Of a stretch of 64,000 nt of DNA, positions 20,897 to 31,011 are shown one piece after another. Each line of letters opens with the position of its first letter. Position 1 is the first letter of the stretch. A program made the position numbers and the translations under genes. The notes beneath the pieces were generated by a model. The model was not told the DNA's origin, made no database searches, and saw nothing but the letters and a program-made list of their open reading frames with translations. Origin of the DNA: Locusta migratoria (Eukaryota; Arthropoda; Insecta; Orthoptera; Acrididae); the NCBI GenBank assembly GCA_026315105.1, contig CM048746.1:145186730-145250729 (forward strand). Reading direction: 5' to 3'.

Positions 20897-22446
20897 TAGG
20901 GATGGCGGTTATTGCTGAAAGAACCGGTTTTTTAAATAATCGGTTTTCGGTTTTTATTGCTATTATTTCCAGTAGAGTTCGACCGAAACATATTTTGCGG
21001 TCGAAACGGAACCGTATTCGAATTTTCGGTTCTTCTAGTTTCGGCCGAAACAGAAAGTTACATTTAGTTAAAATTTGTGTAAATTTACGTTATACGACAA
21101 ATCCCTAGTGTTTCCATATTTTGCAAGGTCCCCTCACAATACTACGCCTTCTTGAGAGTGTGTAAGCCTAGCCAGGAGTCCGTAGAAGACGATATACGAA
21201 TCATACAGATTTACTGACCTAGTATTTCCATCCGGCAGTTGCGAATATTGAGCCAACCACTCCATAAGTTGGACTTGTGAGCCAGCGCATACGAATATCT
21301 TGTTATATACACAATATATATATATATATATATATATAAGTTACAGTCAGTAAATAAACTTCAATCAGTGCTGCAGAAGTATTTCGAAAAATAAAGTCAC
21401 AGTTCCGACTAACAGTATGATTGTTGTCATTGTAAATTTACGCAAACTGAACTAGGAAAGCTCAGTACCAGATGATCAAAGAATGTTCAAATGGGAGTGA
21501 GTTCTTATGAGACCTAAATGCTTAGGTCATCGGTCCCTAAACTTACAAACTACTTAATCTAACTTTAACTTACGCTAAGGACAACATATACATCCATGAC
21601 CGAGGGAGGAGGGAGGACTCGAACCTCCGACTGGAGCAGCCGCGCAGTCTGTGACATGAAGCCTCAGACCGCACGGCTACCTCGCGACGCACCACATGCT
21701 CAATGTTACCTAAAACATGTTATTAGAAAAGCCCCTCGCTTTCAAGGAATCACATTAATAAAACTTGTTTGCATAACAATATGATAATACATTAAAAGTT
21801 AGTATTCCAAGCTTAGAGTACATCACTTACATAATAGGTATATGAATCGAATTTACCTTCTCTTCCAATGGAACATTTTGGATGCTTTCTCCTTAAATGA
21901 CACATAATGTTTGTAGTACCTCCACCCGTTTTCAGCAAATAGAGCATTGTATCTCACTGCTCCCGTACTTCTTAAAGTACTTCTATACTCGGGATTGTGC
22001 CATTTAAGTCACAACCGATCACTGGCGACGACAGCAAGGAACTGCCGCATGACCATACGGAGGCAAGTCTCGTACATCGATGCCCTAATTGCTGTACCAG
22101 TTCTAAAATTCTTATGCCACGCGTTTCTGACTGCCGGGATTGTTTTTAAATTAACACTGATCGCTTTTCTTAGTTTCTGCGATGACCTAATATTTCACAG
22201 CAGTGGAAATTTTAGGAATAGTCCTAAACATCAGAGTCTACTAGTTTTAATTTTTTAAAATTACTTACAAAAAACACATTTTGAACCACTACTACAGAAA
22301 GTAGTCGTACCGGTTCTTTTACCCGGTTCTTGGCAATAACTAAAAGAAACCGGTTACAACCGACACCAAATAAAAGCCAAAAAAACCGGTTATTCAAAAC
22401 TAAAATACCGGTATCGGTTTTAACCGGTCGGTTTTTCTCATCCCTA
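20897..22446 (-). mobile_element. hAT transposon copy 1 with AACCGG-rich ends
   Basis: The ends are TAGGGATGGCGG and (inverted) TAGGGATGAGAA. A perfect 8-bp TSD 'ggcgcggg' lies at 20889-20896 and 22447-22454. Both subterminal regions carry many AACCGGTT-like palindromes, as expected for transposase-binding sites. On the reverse strand a BED-finger remnant (21855-21960) reads GGGTTNIMCHLRRKHPK, followed by 'aag|gtaaat', a possible splice donor. No DDE core is present, so it is non-autonomous. It contains a SINE C variant shared with copy 2 at 34473. Confidence 0.85.
21485..21695 (-). repeat. SINE C variant inside hAT copy 1
   Basis: In reverse the head reads 'gtcgcgaggtagccgtgcgg' and the body 'gttgtccttagcgtaagtta'. 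The same SINE occupies the equivalent site in hAT copy 2 (34888-35110) with flank 'catgtggtg', so it inserted before the two copies separated. Confidence 0.82.
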
Positions 22447-22503
22447 GGCGCGGGCGGGCGCGTACAGGGGGCGCGCGGCACTTTTTCTCATTCAAGTTTC
22501 TAA

Positions 22504-22651
22504 ATGCCAGACCATTTAGAGTTTAACGTCAAGTTCTGTGATATAATAGAAAGGTATCCGCAACTGTACGAGAATAATCGTTCAGACTACTGCAATCGTA
22601 GTGTGCAGGACAAAGCCTGGCAGAACATCGCTGGAGAACTAAATGAAACAG
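22504..22651 (+). CDS. MADF-domain protein, candidate first exon
   Basis: The frame from ATG 22504 reads MPDHLEFNVKFCDIIERYPQ, then LYENNRSDYCN, and AWQNIAGELNET. This fits the N-terminal half of a MADF (Myb/SANT-like) DNA-binding domain: a helix with I...YP.LY, then an acidic/basic stretch and AW..IA..LN. The sequence 'gaaacag|gttact' at 22652 is a plausible splice donor, giving a 148-bp first exon. MADF proteins act as transcription cofactors, or are partners of PIF/Harbinger transposases, so a transposon origin is possible. The upstream GC-rich leader was interrupted by the hAT at 20897-22446, whose end lies about 57 bp before the ATG. Downstream exons were not found in the window. Confidence 0.5.
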
Positions 22652-22861
22652 GTTACTCACTGCATCTGATTATTAATATTATTGTACTGATAATGCATAA
22701 CTAAATCGTTCGCCCGAAAAACGCTGTAATTAATGAGAGCAAATATTTCAGACGAAAAAAAAGTTTTCTATTTATCTATTTAGGGTTTCTTGATGCAAAC
22801 CAATATACGAGTTAAAACGTCATTCTGCCTATTTCATAACAGTTCCTACAACGTTGATTTT

Positions 22862-23291
22862 AAAAATTTTAAATATGGCTGCAATTCAGCAACGGTGGAA
22901 CACGATCCAAAAGTCAACACAGTTTCAGCCGACCAGTTGCATAAAAATGGTTTACATCTATAAACCTTTACCTAGGTTTCGGCAAAATTAATTTTGCCTT
23001 CTTCAGAAGTATACAATAAAGCTCACATTAAAAAAGTTGTTAAAATGTGGCTGACTCCATGTCAATAGATTAAAAATTAAAATTTAAAAACAATGTCACA
23101 TTATATAATTTTGGAGCACGTTCACACACAGGTCGAGTGAGCACTGCCACATTTTAACAACTTTTTTAATGTGAGCTTTATTGTATACTTCTGAAGAAGG
23201 CAAAATTAATTTTGCCGAAACCAAGGTAAAGGTTTATAAATATAAACCCTTTTATGCAACTGGTCGGCTGAAACTGTGTTGGCTTTTGGAT
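22862..23291. mobile_element. Hairpin element with hammerhead-like arms
   Basis: Inverted arms run from about 22906-23050 and 23150-23290. Each contains 'ctgaagaaggcaaaattaat' to 'tttgccgaaacc' (reverse at 22976-23006, forward at 23191-23221). A perfect 12-bp TSD 'aacgttgatttt' (22850-22861 and 23292-23303) bounds the element. Variable-length, long TSDs suggest retrotransposition rather than a DNA transposon. There is no ORF. Confidence 0.8.
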
Positions 23292-24321
23292 AACGTTGAT
23301 TTTGTTACCTTTGTGAGAAAATACTCCTTTTTCCTAGATGAACAATTTGCTTTACTGAAATACATATAGGCTACACCAGGTGAATTATATCTCCACCAAA
23401 TGTGTATACCGGATATTTGTTATAAAGACTTTAGGCAAAATTCTCGTATCCAGAATGAAACTTTCACTCTGCAGCGGAGTGTGCGCTGATATGAAACTTC
23501 CTGGCAGATTAAAATTGTGTGCCGGAACCGGGACTCGAACCTGGGACCTTTGCCTTTCGCGGGCATGCGCTCTAACCACTGAGCTACCCCGACACGACTC
23601 ACGATGCCGCCTCACAACTTTACTTCCGCCAGTACCTCGCCTCCTACTTTCCAAACTTCACAGAAGTTCTCCTGCGAAACTTGCAAGACTAGCACTCCTG
23701 GAAGAATGGATATGGTGGAGACATGGCTTAGCCACAGCCTAGGGGATGTTTCCAGAATGAAACTTTCACTCTGCAGCGGAGTGTGCGCTGATATGAAATT
23801 TCCTGGCAGATTAAAATTGTGTGCCGGAACCGGGACTCGAACCTGGGACCTTTGCCTTTCGCGGGCAAGCGCTCTAACCACTGAGCTACCCCGACACGAC
23901 TCACGATGCCGCCTCACAACTTTACTTCCGCCAGTACCTCGCCTCCTACTTTCCAAACTTCACAGAAGTTCTCCTGCGAAACTTGCAAGACTAGCACTCT
24001 GCAGAGTGAAAGTTTCATTCTGGAAACATCCCCTAGGCTGTGGCTAAGCCATGTCTCCACCATATCCATTCTTCCAGGAGTGCTAGTCTTGCAAGTTTCG
24101 CAGGAGAACTTCTGTGAAGTTTGGAAAGTAGGAGGCAAGGTACTGGCGGAAGTAAAGTTGTGAGGCGGCATCGTGAGTCGTGTCGGGGTAGCTCAGTGGC
24201 AGTCTGCTTTAGGCAGCGGTGCGGTGAGGTGGACGTGTTTACGTCCCGCCGCGGAGTCTCGGGCGCGCGCGCGGCTGTTTACCGTTTGTGTTTCTCGCGA
24301 GTGACTACTTATTGACACGCA

Positions 24322-25599
24322 ATGGAACACTCATACAGGAAAGCAACTATCAAGATCACTTTCACGTCTGGATACGCACGACCCAAAGCATTTGAAATCG
24401 AATGTTTCATAGAGGAAGAGCTAAAAATCGATCCCGAGTATGTGATTGGAATTCATTTCTCTATCACGAGCAGTGTGGTATATCTGAAATTGAGCAACGA
24501 CACAGTATGTGACAAACTTGTACGTGACCATGCGGATGGACTAAAATTTAAACATGCCGATGGCAATGTTGGAGCAGTTTTGATCGACCACGCAGGAATC
24601 CGCACTATAAGAGTCTTTGAGCTGCCCTTCGAGTTTCCGGAACATGTAGTGGTCAATGCCTTACAACCGTATGGACGTGTTATCAGCCATGTTCACGAAA
24701 AATGGACCACATTTACGAAATACCCAGTGCTGAATGGGGTGCGACAAGTACGGATTGACCTTACAAAGCACGTTCCGTCTTACCTCACTATCGGAGGTTG
24801 CAGGGCCATAATTATATACGACGGTCAGCCCAAGACCTGTTCTGGATGCGGCAAGGAGGGCCATCTACGTTCGCAATGCATCCAAAGGAGGATCACACAA
24901 GTTCCGGCGGGCGAAACTGCACCACCACCCACGACCGTTTCTATGCCTCTTACCTACTCTGCCGTTACTCGACAAGATGTTCCGTCGCACGATACTGAGT
25001 ATCAAGTGGTGGATGATTCCACAGTAGAGGTGACACAAGATGATGACAACGCTGCCAAGATGACAGTCGTGGAACCCGCTCCGGACCAACCACAACAGAC
25101 TAATGTGGCTACAACGGAGGCGTCTATGGACGTCGATCGGCTGGTGCCACCCACGGCCGCTTTTGTGCCCAACGCACCGGACGACCAAGCCTCTGCACAG
25201 GATGCGGATGCGGATGTACGACAACGCAAGCAGAGATCCCCCAAACGACGGAGGAAACGACGTCGCACACCATCAGATGATAGTTTCCTACGTACAGACC
25301 GGGCAGATGATGAGGACGCCGCGATGGAGAGTACCGGAGCCTCTGACGACGAACAACATCACAACGCTGAACTTGAGGACCCAGGACACACCAGTGAGAC
25401 CATCTCTGACGTCCCGCAAGAAGTCCCACAACTTCGTACGATAAACGAAAATACGGTGCCAGCGGCTGTGGCTGCAAAATTCCGGACACAGGGCCCCTCT
25501 TGGACAAGTGAACTCGACGACGTCGATGAAATCCAGGCTCCGCTAACCGCGAGCACCGCGGTTGCGATGACACCGCCCACGGAGTCCCGTCATAACTAA
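24322..25599 (+). CDS. LINE ORF1 nucleic-acid-binding protein
   Basis: A 425-residue protein. Residues 1-160 are globular, with ITFTSGYARPKAFEIECF near the start and YGRVISHVHEKWTTF further on. They lack a recognised catalytic motif and may be an RRM-like fold. A single CCHC zinc knuckle, CSGCGKEGHLRSQC, lies at about residues 173-186. The rest is acidic and low complexity, with a strongly basic patch (RQRKQRSPKRRRKRRRTP) near residue 300 that looks like a nuclear-localisation or RNA-binding signal. In this LINE group ORF1 coats the element RNA. The ATG has a reasonable context ('acgcaatgg'). ORF2 follows 63 bp downstream. Confidence 0.85.
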   Translation: MEHSYRKATIKITFTSGYARPKAFEIECFIEEELKIDPEYVIGIHFSITSSVVYLKLSNDTVCDKLVRDHADGLKFKHADGNVGAVLIDHAGIRTIRVFELPFEFPEHVVVNALQPYGRVISHVHEKWTTFTKYPVLNGVRQVRIDLTKHVPSYLTIGGCRAIIIYDGQPKTCSGCGKEGHLRSQCIQRRITQVPAGETAPPPTTVSMPLTYSAVTRQDVPSHDTEYQVVDDSTVEVTQDDDNAAKMTVVEPAPDQPQQTNVATTEASMDVDRLVPPTAAFVPNAPDDQASAQDADADVRQRKQRSPKRRRKRRRTPSDDSFLRTDRADDEDAAMESTGASDDEQHHNAELEDPGHTSETISDVPQEVPQLRTINENTVPAAVAAKFRTQGPSWTSELDDVDEIQAPLTASTAVAMTPPTESRHN

Positions 25600-25662
25600 A
25601 GTTTGCCGCTTCACTGGCACCACGGAAGGAGAACGCGCCAGCAATAACAATGCACGCTTACT

Positions 25663-28600
25663 ATGCACGCCCAACAACGAGTAGGACAGCAACAAGCCTA
25701 CCGCATAGCATCCATCAACACCAATAATATAAGGTCGCAAATCAAGACTACCCTCCTAAAGGATATGCTGCGCGCAGCAGACATAGACATCGCTCTATTA
25801 CAAGAAGTATACGTCGGCGACTTCCCGTCTTTCTATGGCTACAACATCTTCATGTCACCAGCTTCAGACACTGGTAGCGGCGTAGCGATGCTCCTAAAGG
25901 AAGGTCTTGTAGCGGAGGATGTCATATACTTATCATCGGCACGAGGAATGGCTATAACAGTACTTGGAGTGCGCTTTATCAACATCTACGCACCGTCCGG
26001 CACGGACAAACGAAGAGAACGATCCCACTTCTTTGCAGAAGAAATAGCTCCGCTCTTTCTAGGGCGACACGCTGAATGCATCCTTGGCGGCGATTTCAAC
26101 TGTGTGCTGTCGCCGAAGGACCAGTTCCCACACTATAATCCATGTCCAGAATTGAGAACTTTAACACAGGAACTTCGGATGGTAGATACGTGGGAATATG
26201 TACATGGAGATCGAACCGGGTACACTTACGTAACCAGCCATTCCGGCAGCCGCATAGATCGCGTTTACGTTACGCGCTGCCTCCAACGTGACATCCATGA
26301 CGCAGAGCTATGGCCAGCGGCCTTCACTGACCACTCGGTTTATATCTGCACGATCGGCCTCCAAAGGCAACAAGTGTGGCGAGGCCATGGAATATGGAAG
26401 ATGAACGTGGCCCATCTTAAAGCTCCGGAGTGTCATCAAGTTATTGAAGAAGTTTGGAATAATTGCATAAGGCGACGACGGACTTACCCTACGACATTAA
26501 GATGGTGGTTAGAATTCACAAAACCGGCGATACGGCGTGCATTCATTGCGTTGGGGCGCGAACAATCACGGTGGAAATGGCAAACTTTAAACTTTTATTT
26601 CACTATACTAAGAGAATGCACATATCAGGCCCCTTCACCGGAACGACAAATGATGGTTCAACGAGCTAAGGCTAAAATCGTCGCTCTTATGCGCTCACAT
26701 CTGGAAGGTGCAGCGGTCCGTGCGAGGACAATGGATCGTGTTGCGGGTGAACATCCATCGATGCACCATATTATTCAGGAACGTAAGCGACGTCGCAGGG
26801 GCCTAATACATACCGTTGACACTGATGATGGCTCCCATCTCACGTCACAAAATGACATAGCACGTGCCTTCGCTGATTATTACACCCGATTATACACCGC
26901 AGAAGAACTAGAGCGGGAGGCCCTCCATGAAGTCACTAACACGCTATTCGGGACTCTAGATCAAGAGGCGCAAGCGATACTGCTGGAGGACATTACTGAG
27001 GACGAAGTGATCGATGCCATAGGCAAGGGCGCACTCAATAAGTCGCCAGGGCCTGACGGAATACCTTTGGAATTTTATCGGGCCTTCCAACACTTGATTG
27101 CTCCCTATTGGACGGAAATTTGTCGCGAACTCATGTCTCCTGAAGAGCGACTTCCGCCAGCATTTGTAGAGGGCGTCATCATCCCAATACCTAAAACATC
27201 ACGCAGCACAAGAATCGGAGAATATCGCCCCATAACACTACTTAACTGTGATTTCAAGATTTTCACTCGACTGATGGCGACACGAATTAAAAAAGTTCTG
27301 CATCGCGTGGTGTCATCAGACCAGACATCTCTCGGCAGTGACAACAACATCCAGACGGCGCTTAGTGAATACCGCGATTCGATCGCACTGGCGAAAGCAT
27401 GTCGTCTACGTGGAGCTCTGATTTCTATAGACTTCGATCGTGCTTTCGACAGAGTCAGCCACACCTACATTAAGGAACTGATGACGCAAATGAATTTCCC
27501 GCCGCCCTTCATAACTATAGTGATGCGACTACTACATGGGGCTCCTTCTAAAGTGCTTGTCAACGGACGATTGGTTGGGCCCCTAACTATCCAGCGATCG
27601 ATTCGACAAGGATGTCCTTTGTCCACGATCATATATGCCATGGCTCTTGAACCACTTCTCAGCGGCCTCCGCCAACGCCTGACAGGAATTACGATGCGTG
27701 GCTACACATTTCGTTGCAAAGCATATGCCGACGACCTTATATTGGTGGTGAGAAACGGCAACGACGTTAACGCGGCTTTGGACTGGATCAATCGATACGG
27801 TGCCGCTACGGGTAGCCGTATGAATGTGGCCAAATCCGTCGCCTTGAATATAGGTACAGGACTACCTGCCGACTGCGTAGCCCCATTCCCGTTACGGGAC
27901 AGGATCAAGTATTTGGGAATCGTCTTCACGAATGATGTACGACGATCGGTCGCGCTCAACTTCAAGAGGTTGCTCATAACCATACGAAATGGTGTCAAAG
28001 CGAACGCACTGCGGACATTAAATATGATTCAACGCGTCATTTATATAAATACATACTTGGCGTCGCGCATTCCACATTATGCACAGATTCTACCGATGCC
28101 AAAGATGATCGCCCGAAGCATACTGGCAGCGTTTGGATACTTTGTCAGCACGGAAGCCCTATTCAAGATCCTGTATGAGGCTCTGACATTACCAACTCGT
28201 AGAGGTGGCCTCGGGCTTGTTCACGTTCACGATCGATCGGTGGCGCTATATATTAGCGCGACATTGAAAACATGGAGAAGACAGCACAAGAGTCTGTCAG
28301 GAATCTTGGTAGACGAACTGGCGCCAGCTTCTCGGCAAGCGCCGGTGATGGTGCAGAACATTTCTTCACCGTTTCAACATATCAGAGAGTTTTTCCTTGA
28401 ATATAGCTATATTATGACAGAACTCCCAATAAATAGATCTCCGACAGCGCGCGACATCTACCGGATACTTACGAGCAGGCGCCCCGCCAACCCTGTGGAA
28501 GCACGGCACCCCACGATCCACTGGCCGGTGGTATGGCGGACAGTTCATCATGCCACACTTGACACGGAAACAAGAACGACATGGTACATGTTGGTTAACG

Positions 28601-29040
28601 GTAAACAAGTTACTGGATCCCGCCTGCACGCCATCAATATGGTGAACACTCCGTTATGCCAAGTATGCCAGGTTCTAGACGACAATGCTCATCGTCTCAT
28701 GTGCGGGCCCTCTGCAGAAGTATGGCGGCTGGTGACGCAGATGATTGGCTTTCTACTGCGCGTCGGACAGCAAAATATCGACCCAAAGATTGTCCTTTTT
28801 CCAGACAGAACGTATTATCCGCGAGCCAAAACGAACGCGGTGACGTGGATTCGAGCCCAGGCGGTGTATTATTTGCATCGCGACGGCGCGAAGCATGTGC
28901 CGGACTTCTGGAACCATTTACAAGAACAACATATGGCGCTGATACGGAACCCGAAGTATCAACAATATTTTTCTAATTTTCTGGGGAGTGCGTTACGAGA
29001 TCCTCCAAGGAGCTGGAATGTCCCGGGTATGAGAAGCTGA
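25663..29040 (+). CDS. LINE ORF2: endonuclease and reverse transcriptase
   Basis: A 1125-residue protein. An APE-type endonuclease fills residues 12-230: SINTNNIRS, LLQEVYVGDF (catalytic Glu), GGDFNCV near 143, SRIDRVYVTR near 203, and FTDHSVY near 222. The RT spans about 430-740: SPGPDGIPLEFY, IIPIPKTS, EYRPITLLNCDFKIF, ISIDFDRAFDRVSH near 588, RQGCPLSTIIYAM near 647, and the catalytic AYADDLILVV near 686. A C-terminal CCHC motif, CQVCQVLDDNAHRLMC, lies near 996-1012. The protein would nick target DNA and prime reverse transcription there. YADD and RQGCPLS fit the L1/Tx1 side rather than the Jockey/CR1 side. All key residues look present. Start choice is the first ATG; an upstream ATG at 25650 is out of frame. 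Confidence 0.92.
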   Translation: MHAQQRVGQQQAYRIASINTNNIRSQIKTTLLKDMLRAADIDIALLQEVYVGDFPSFYGYNIFMSPASDTGSGVAMLLKEGLVAEDVIYLSSARGMAITVLGVRFINIYAPSGTDKRRERSHFFAEEIAPLFLGRHAECILGGDFNCVLSPKDQFPHYNPCPELRTLTQELRMVDTWEYVHGDRTGYTYVTSHSGSRIDRVYVTRCLQRDIHDAELWPAAFTDHSVYICTIGLQRQQVWRGHGIWKMNVAHLKAPECHQVIEEVWNNCIRRRRTYPTTLRWWLEFTKPAIRRAFIALGREQSRWKWQTLNFYFTILRECTYQAPSPERQMMVQRAKAKIVALMRSHLEGAAVRARTMDRVAGEHPSMHHIIQERKRRRRGLIHTVDTDDGSHLTSQNDIARAFADYYTRLYTAEELEREALHEVTNTLFGTLDQEAQAILLEDITEDEVIDAIGKGALNKSPGPDGIPLEFYRAFQHLIAPYWTEICRELMSPEERLPPAFVEGVIIPIPKTSRSTRIGEYRPITLLNCDFKIFTRLMATRIKKVLHRVVSSDQTSLGSDNNIQTALSEYRDSIALAKACRLRGALISIDFDRAFDRVSHTYIKELMTQMNFPPPFITIVMRLLHGAPSKVLVNGRLVGPLTIQRSIRQGCPLSTIIYAMALEPLLSGLRQRLTGITMRGYTFRCKAYADDLILVVRNGNDVNAALDWINRYGAATGSRMNVAKSVALNIGTGLPADCVAPFPLRDRIKYLGIVFTNDVRRSVALNFKRLLITIRNGVKANALRTLNMIQRVIYINTYLASRIPHYAQILPMPKMIARSILAAFGYFVSTEALFKILYEALTLPTRRGGLGLVHVHDRSVALYISATLKTWRRQHKSLSGILVDELAPASRQAPVMVQNISSPFQHIREFFLEYSYIMTELPINRSPTARDIYRILTSRRPANPVEARHPTIHWPVVWRTVHHATLDTETRTTWYMLVNGKQVTGSRLHAINMVNTPLCQVCQVLDDNAHRLMCGPSAEVWRLVTQMIGFLLRVGQQNIDPKIVLFPDRTYYPRAKTNAVTWIRAQAVYYLHRDGAKHVPDFWNHLQEQHMALIRNPKYQQYFSNFLGSALRDPPRSWNVPGMRS

Positions 29041-29438
29041 TATGATAACGAAGAAGAGGCATATGATGAACATAATGAAACGGTTACCTCTTACAACAAA
29101 ACGAGAAGACGTGCCTGGTGGCAGAAGCACTGGAGTCGACCGCCCGGAAACTCACTCCCCACACAGAGTTTTCTTTACTTTACTGGTTTTAGTTTTTAGT
29201 TGTGCACGGACACGCTAAATCCGTTAGTATAGAGCGCAGATAAAAATATATATATAAAAAAAACAAGAGAGAGAATACCCTAAAGGGGGTGACAGGCGCG
29301 TGGAAAATAATACAGAAGCTTTTATTTCCTTATTCAAATTTTCTATGTCTGCCAGGAAAAGGCTGTTTTATTTTGATGAAGTTGAAATAATAAAACAAAA
29401 TAAAGAATGCATACATCCCAAAACCCACACACCACTCC

Positions 29439-29489
<51 letters not shown>

Positions 29490-29587
29490 GGTTAGAGCGC
29501 TTGCCCGCGAAAGGCAAAGGTCCCAGGTTCGAGTCCCGGTTCCGGCACACAATTTTAATCTGCCAGGAAGTTTCAAAATTCTCGTAT

Positions 29588-31010
29588 GATTACATACAAT
29601 ATTCGATTTTGCCTCTTACCTCGTACAAACGATGAAATTCTCGCATGCGAACGAGAATTCTTGTGCATATCAGAGCCCTGTTGTATAATAATGCTATTTC
29701 GCTTCGCTCATTGTTCGCCTCCACAAAGAATGGTTTTGGAACGACAATGGTGCTAAAATAACGTGAGTGTGAAACATTTTAGCCAGTAGATTCAGGGCGT
29801 CAGATACAACGCCATTCGAACTCTTAAACAAACCTTGAACAAAAATGTTAATTACGGTTGTTTTCGGGCGACTGGTTCAATTATTCAGAACATTTTTGAA
29901 CCATAATGGATGTACCAAATATCTTCTGCGCTGCTGAAAATTCAGTAGCTGCAAAAGATCCAGCGCGTCTCTATCTTCTTCTGACGACGACGACATATTG
30001 TGAGAGACTGGTAGGACGGCCGCCGCGCGCCTCTAGACAGCGCCCTGCACCTGCAGTGTGCACTGCTCACTTCCCGCCCGTACGGCGTCGCTGCCTTTCC
30101 TCCGCCGGGCGTCCGCGCCACACCAAATCTGTGTGAATTGGGCCTTGGCTCGCCGTCACGCCGTGTCTTCCATGGGACGGCTGCTACACGTTTCGGACGA
30201 ACGTGCCCGAGCCGCGACGTCTGGGGTTCGAAGCGAAGACTGCCAGGTGGACTACACTGTCTCTCCTCCTGTCTAGGCAGCTGCTTGTGGGTCCAGGCTT
30301 GGAACCACTGGAGTAGGATGCCGCGGTGACAGTTGAGCTCTTGATACCGCTGGGTAGAGTTAGTACCAGAGTGCTAGCGCGTCGGCATGATCATTGGCCT
30401 TTAGGAAACCAACCAATGAAGACTGATCTGGCCTCGGGCAGCAACCATATTCAGCGTTGTGAAGGCGGTAGACAGCGGTTCACCATCTGCCCGGATGAAG
30501 GTCTGTTCGAAGATTAGTAGTTGTCTCCAAATCCTAGTTGCGACTACTGACTTCTGGTCTATACTGCTTTATCTGAGACATAGGATCAATACATAGGTCA
30601 GAACACTGGATCGACGACTACTCCCCTGAGCACTTTCGATTCCAAAGACCAATTGACTGCACTTCTAGAAGCAGCAGATTATATACTGAATCAGCTGAAG
30701 CTATGCCGTAAATGACGGTTCGTAATGACCGAATGTGTCCTACTTGTGAGTGCAGCGATCACTCAATGAGCCCTTTAACCGCTGCCGTATCGTCGGTCTT
30801 ATTCACTCTTGTGACAGGGTGCGTTATGAGATGTTTACAAGCTGACGAGTGATGCTTCTCTCTCTGCTGGTCGTCTGTTGGTGTCAATAGTCTGCTCACT
30901 GTAGGCTTTCAACTCGTCGACGCAGCGTCAGCTGTCGTTACGAACGACTGGCGTCGCATTTACGACAGAGCCGATTACCCCCTTCCGCCTACCTTAGCTG
31001 GAGATCGCTT
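29588..31010. other. No recognised gene
   Basis: A GC-rich block (30000-30280) and moderately repetitive-looking sequence up to 31 kb. Short open frames occur in the GC-rich part on the forward strand but show no motif. Confidence 0.35.
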
Positions 31011-31011
31011 G

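Larger units (their letters stand above)
24200..29487 (+). mobile_element. Full-length Tx1/L1-like LINE with two intact ORFs
   Basis: The 5288-bp element has a short 5' UTR (122 bp), ORF1 and ORF2 separated by 63 bp, a 3' UTR of about 400 bp and a 45-A tail (29443-29487). It interrupts the tRNA-like D-arm of a SINE B, with 'gtgg' repeated on both sides (24196-24199 and 29488-29491). Both ORFs are open along their full length, so it may be a recent, potentially active copy. Clade placement (L1/Tx1 group) rests on motif style only. Confidence 0.85.
23450..29573. repeat. SINE B composite (two inverted, one direct) split by a LINE
   Basis: Two reverse SINE B units (23450-23750 and 23752-24000) are followed by a forward unit from about 24001. 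The forward unit breaks at 24199 within 'tagctcagtgg' and resumes at 29488 with 'gtggttagagcgcttgcccg'. The outer TSD 'caaaattctcgtat' (23436-23449 and 29574-29587, 14 bp, perfect) encloses everything. The trimer came first and the LINE landed in its third tRNA-like head. Confidence 0.9.

Noticed and set aside
21307..21340. (TA)n run as a possible regulatory element
   Set aside because: Simple repeat inside the hAT copy, matched in part in copy 2; no reason to assign function.
23385..24171. Several 85-147-codon overlapping frames with ARERQRSQVRVPVPAHNF-like text
   Set aside because: These are chance translations of SINE B units, which recur wherever SINE B occurs.
25124..25573. 149-codon reverse frame opposite LINE ORF1
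   Set aside because: Antisense shadow of the real ORF1, with no motif.
29343..29635. Poly-Phe/poly-Lys frames on both strands
   Set aside because: They are produced by the 45-A tail of the LINE.
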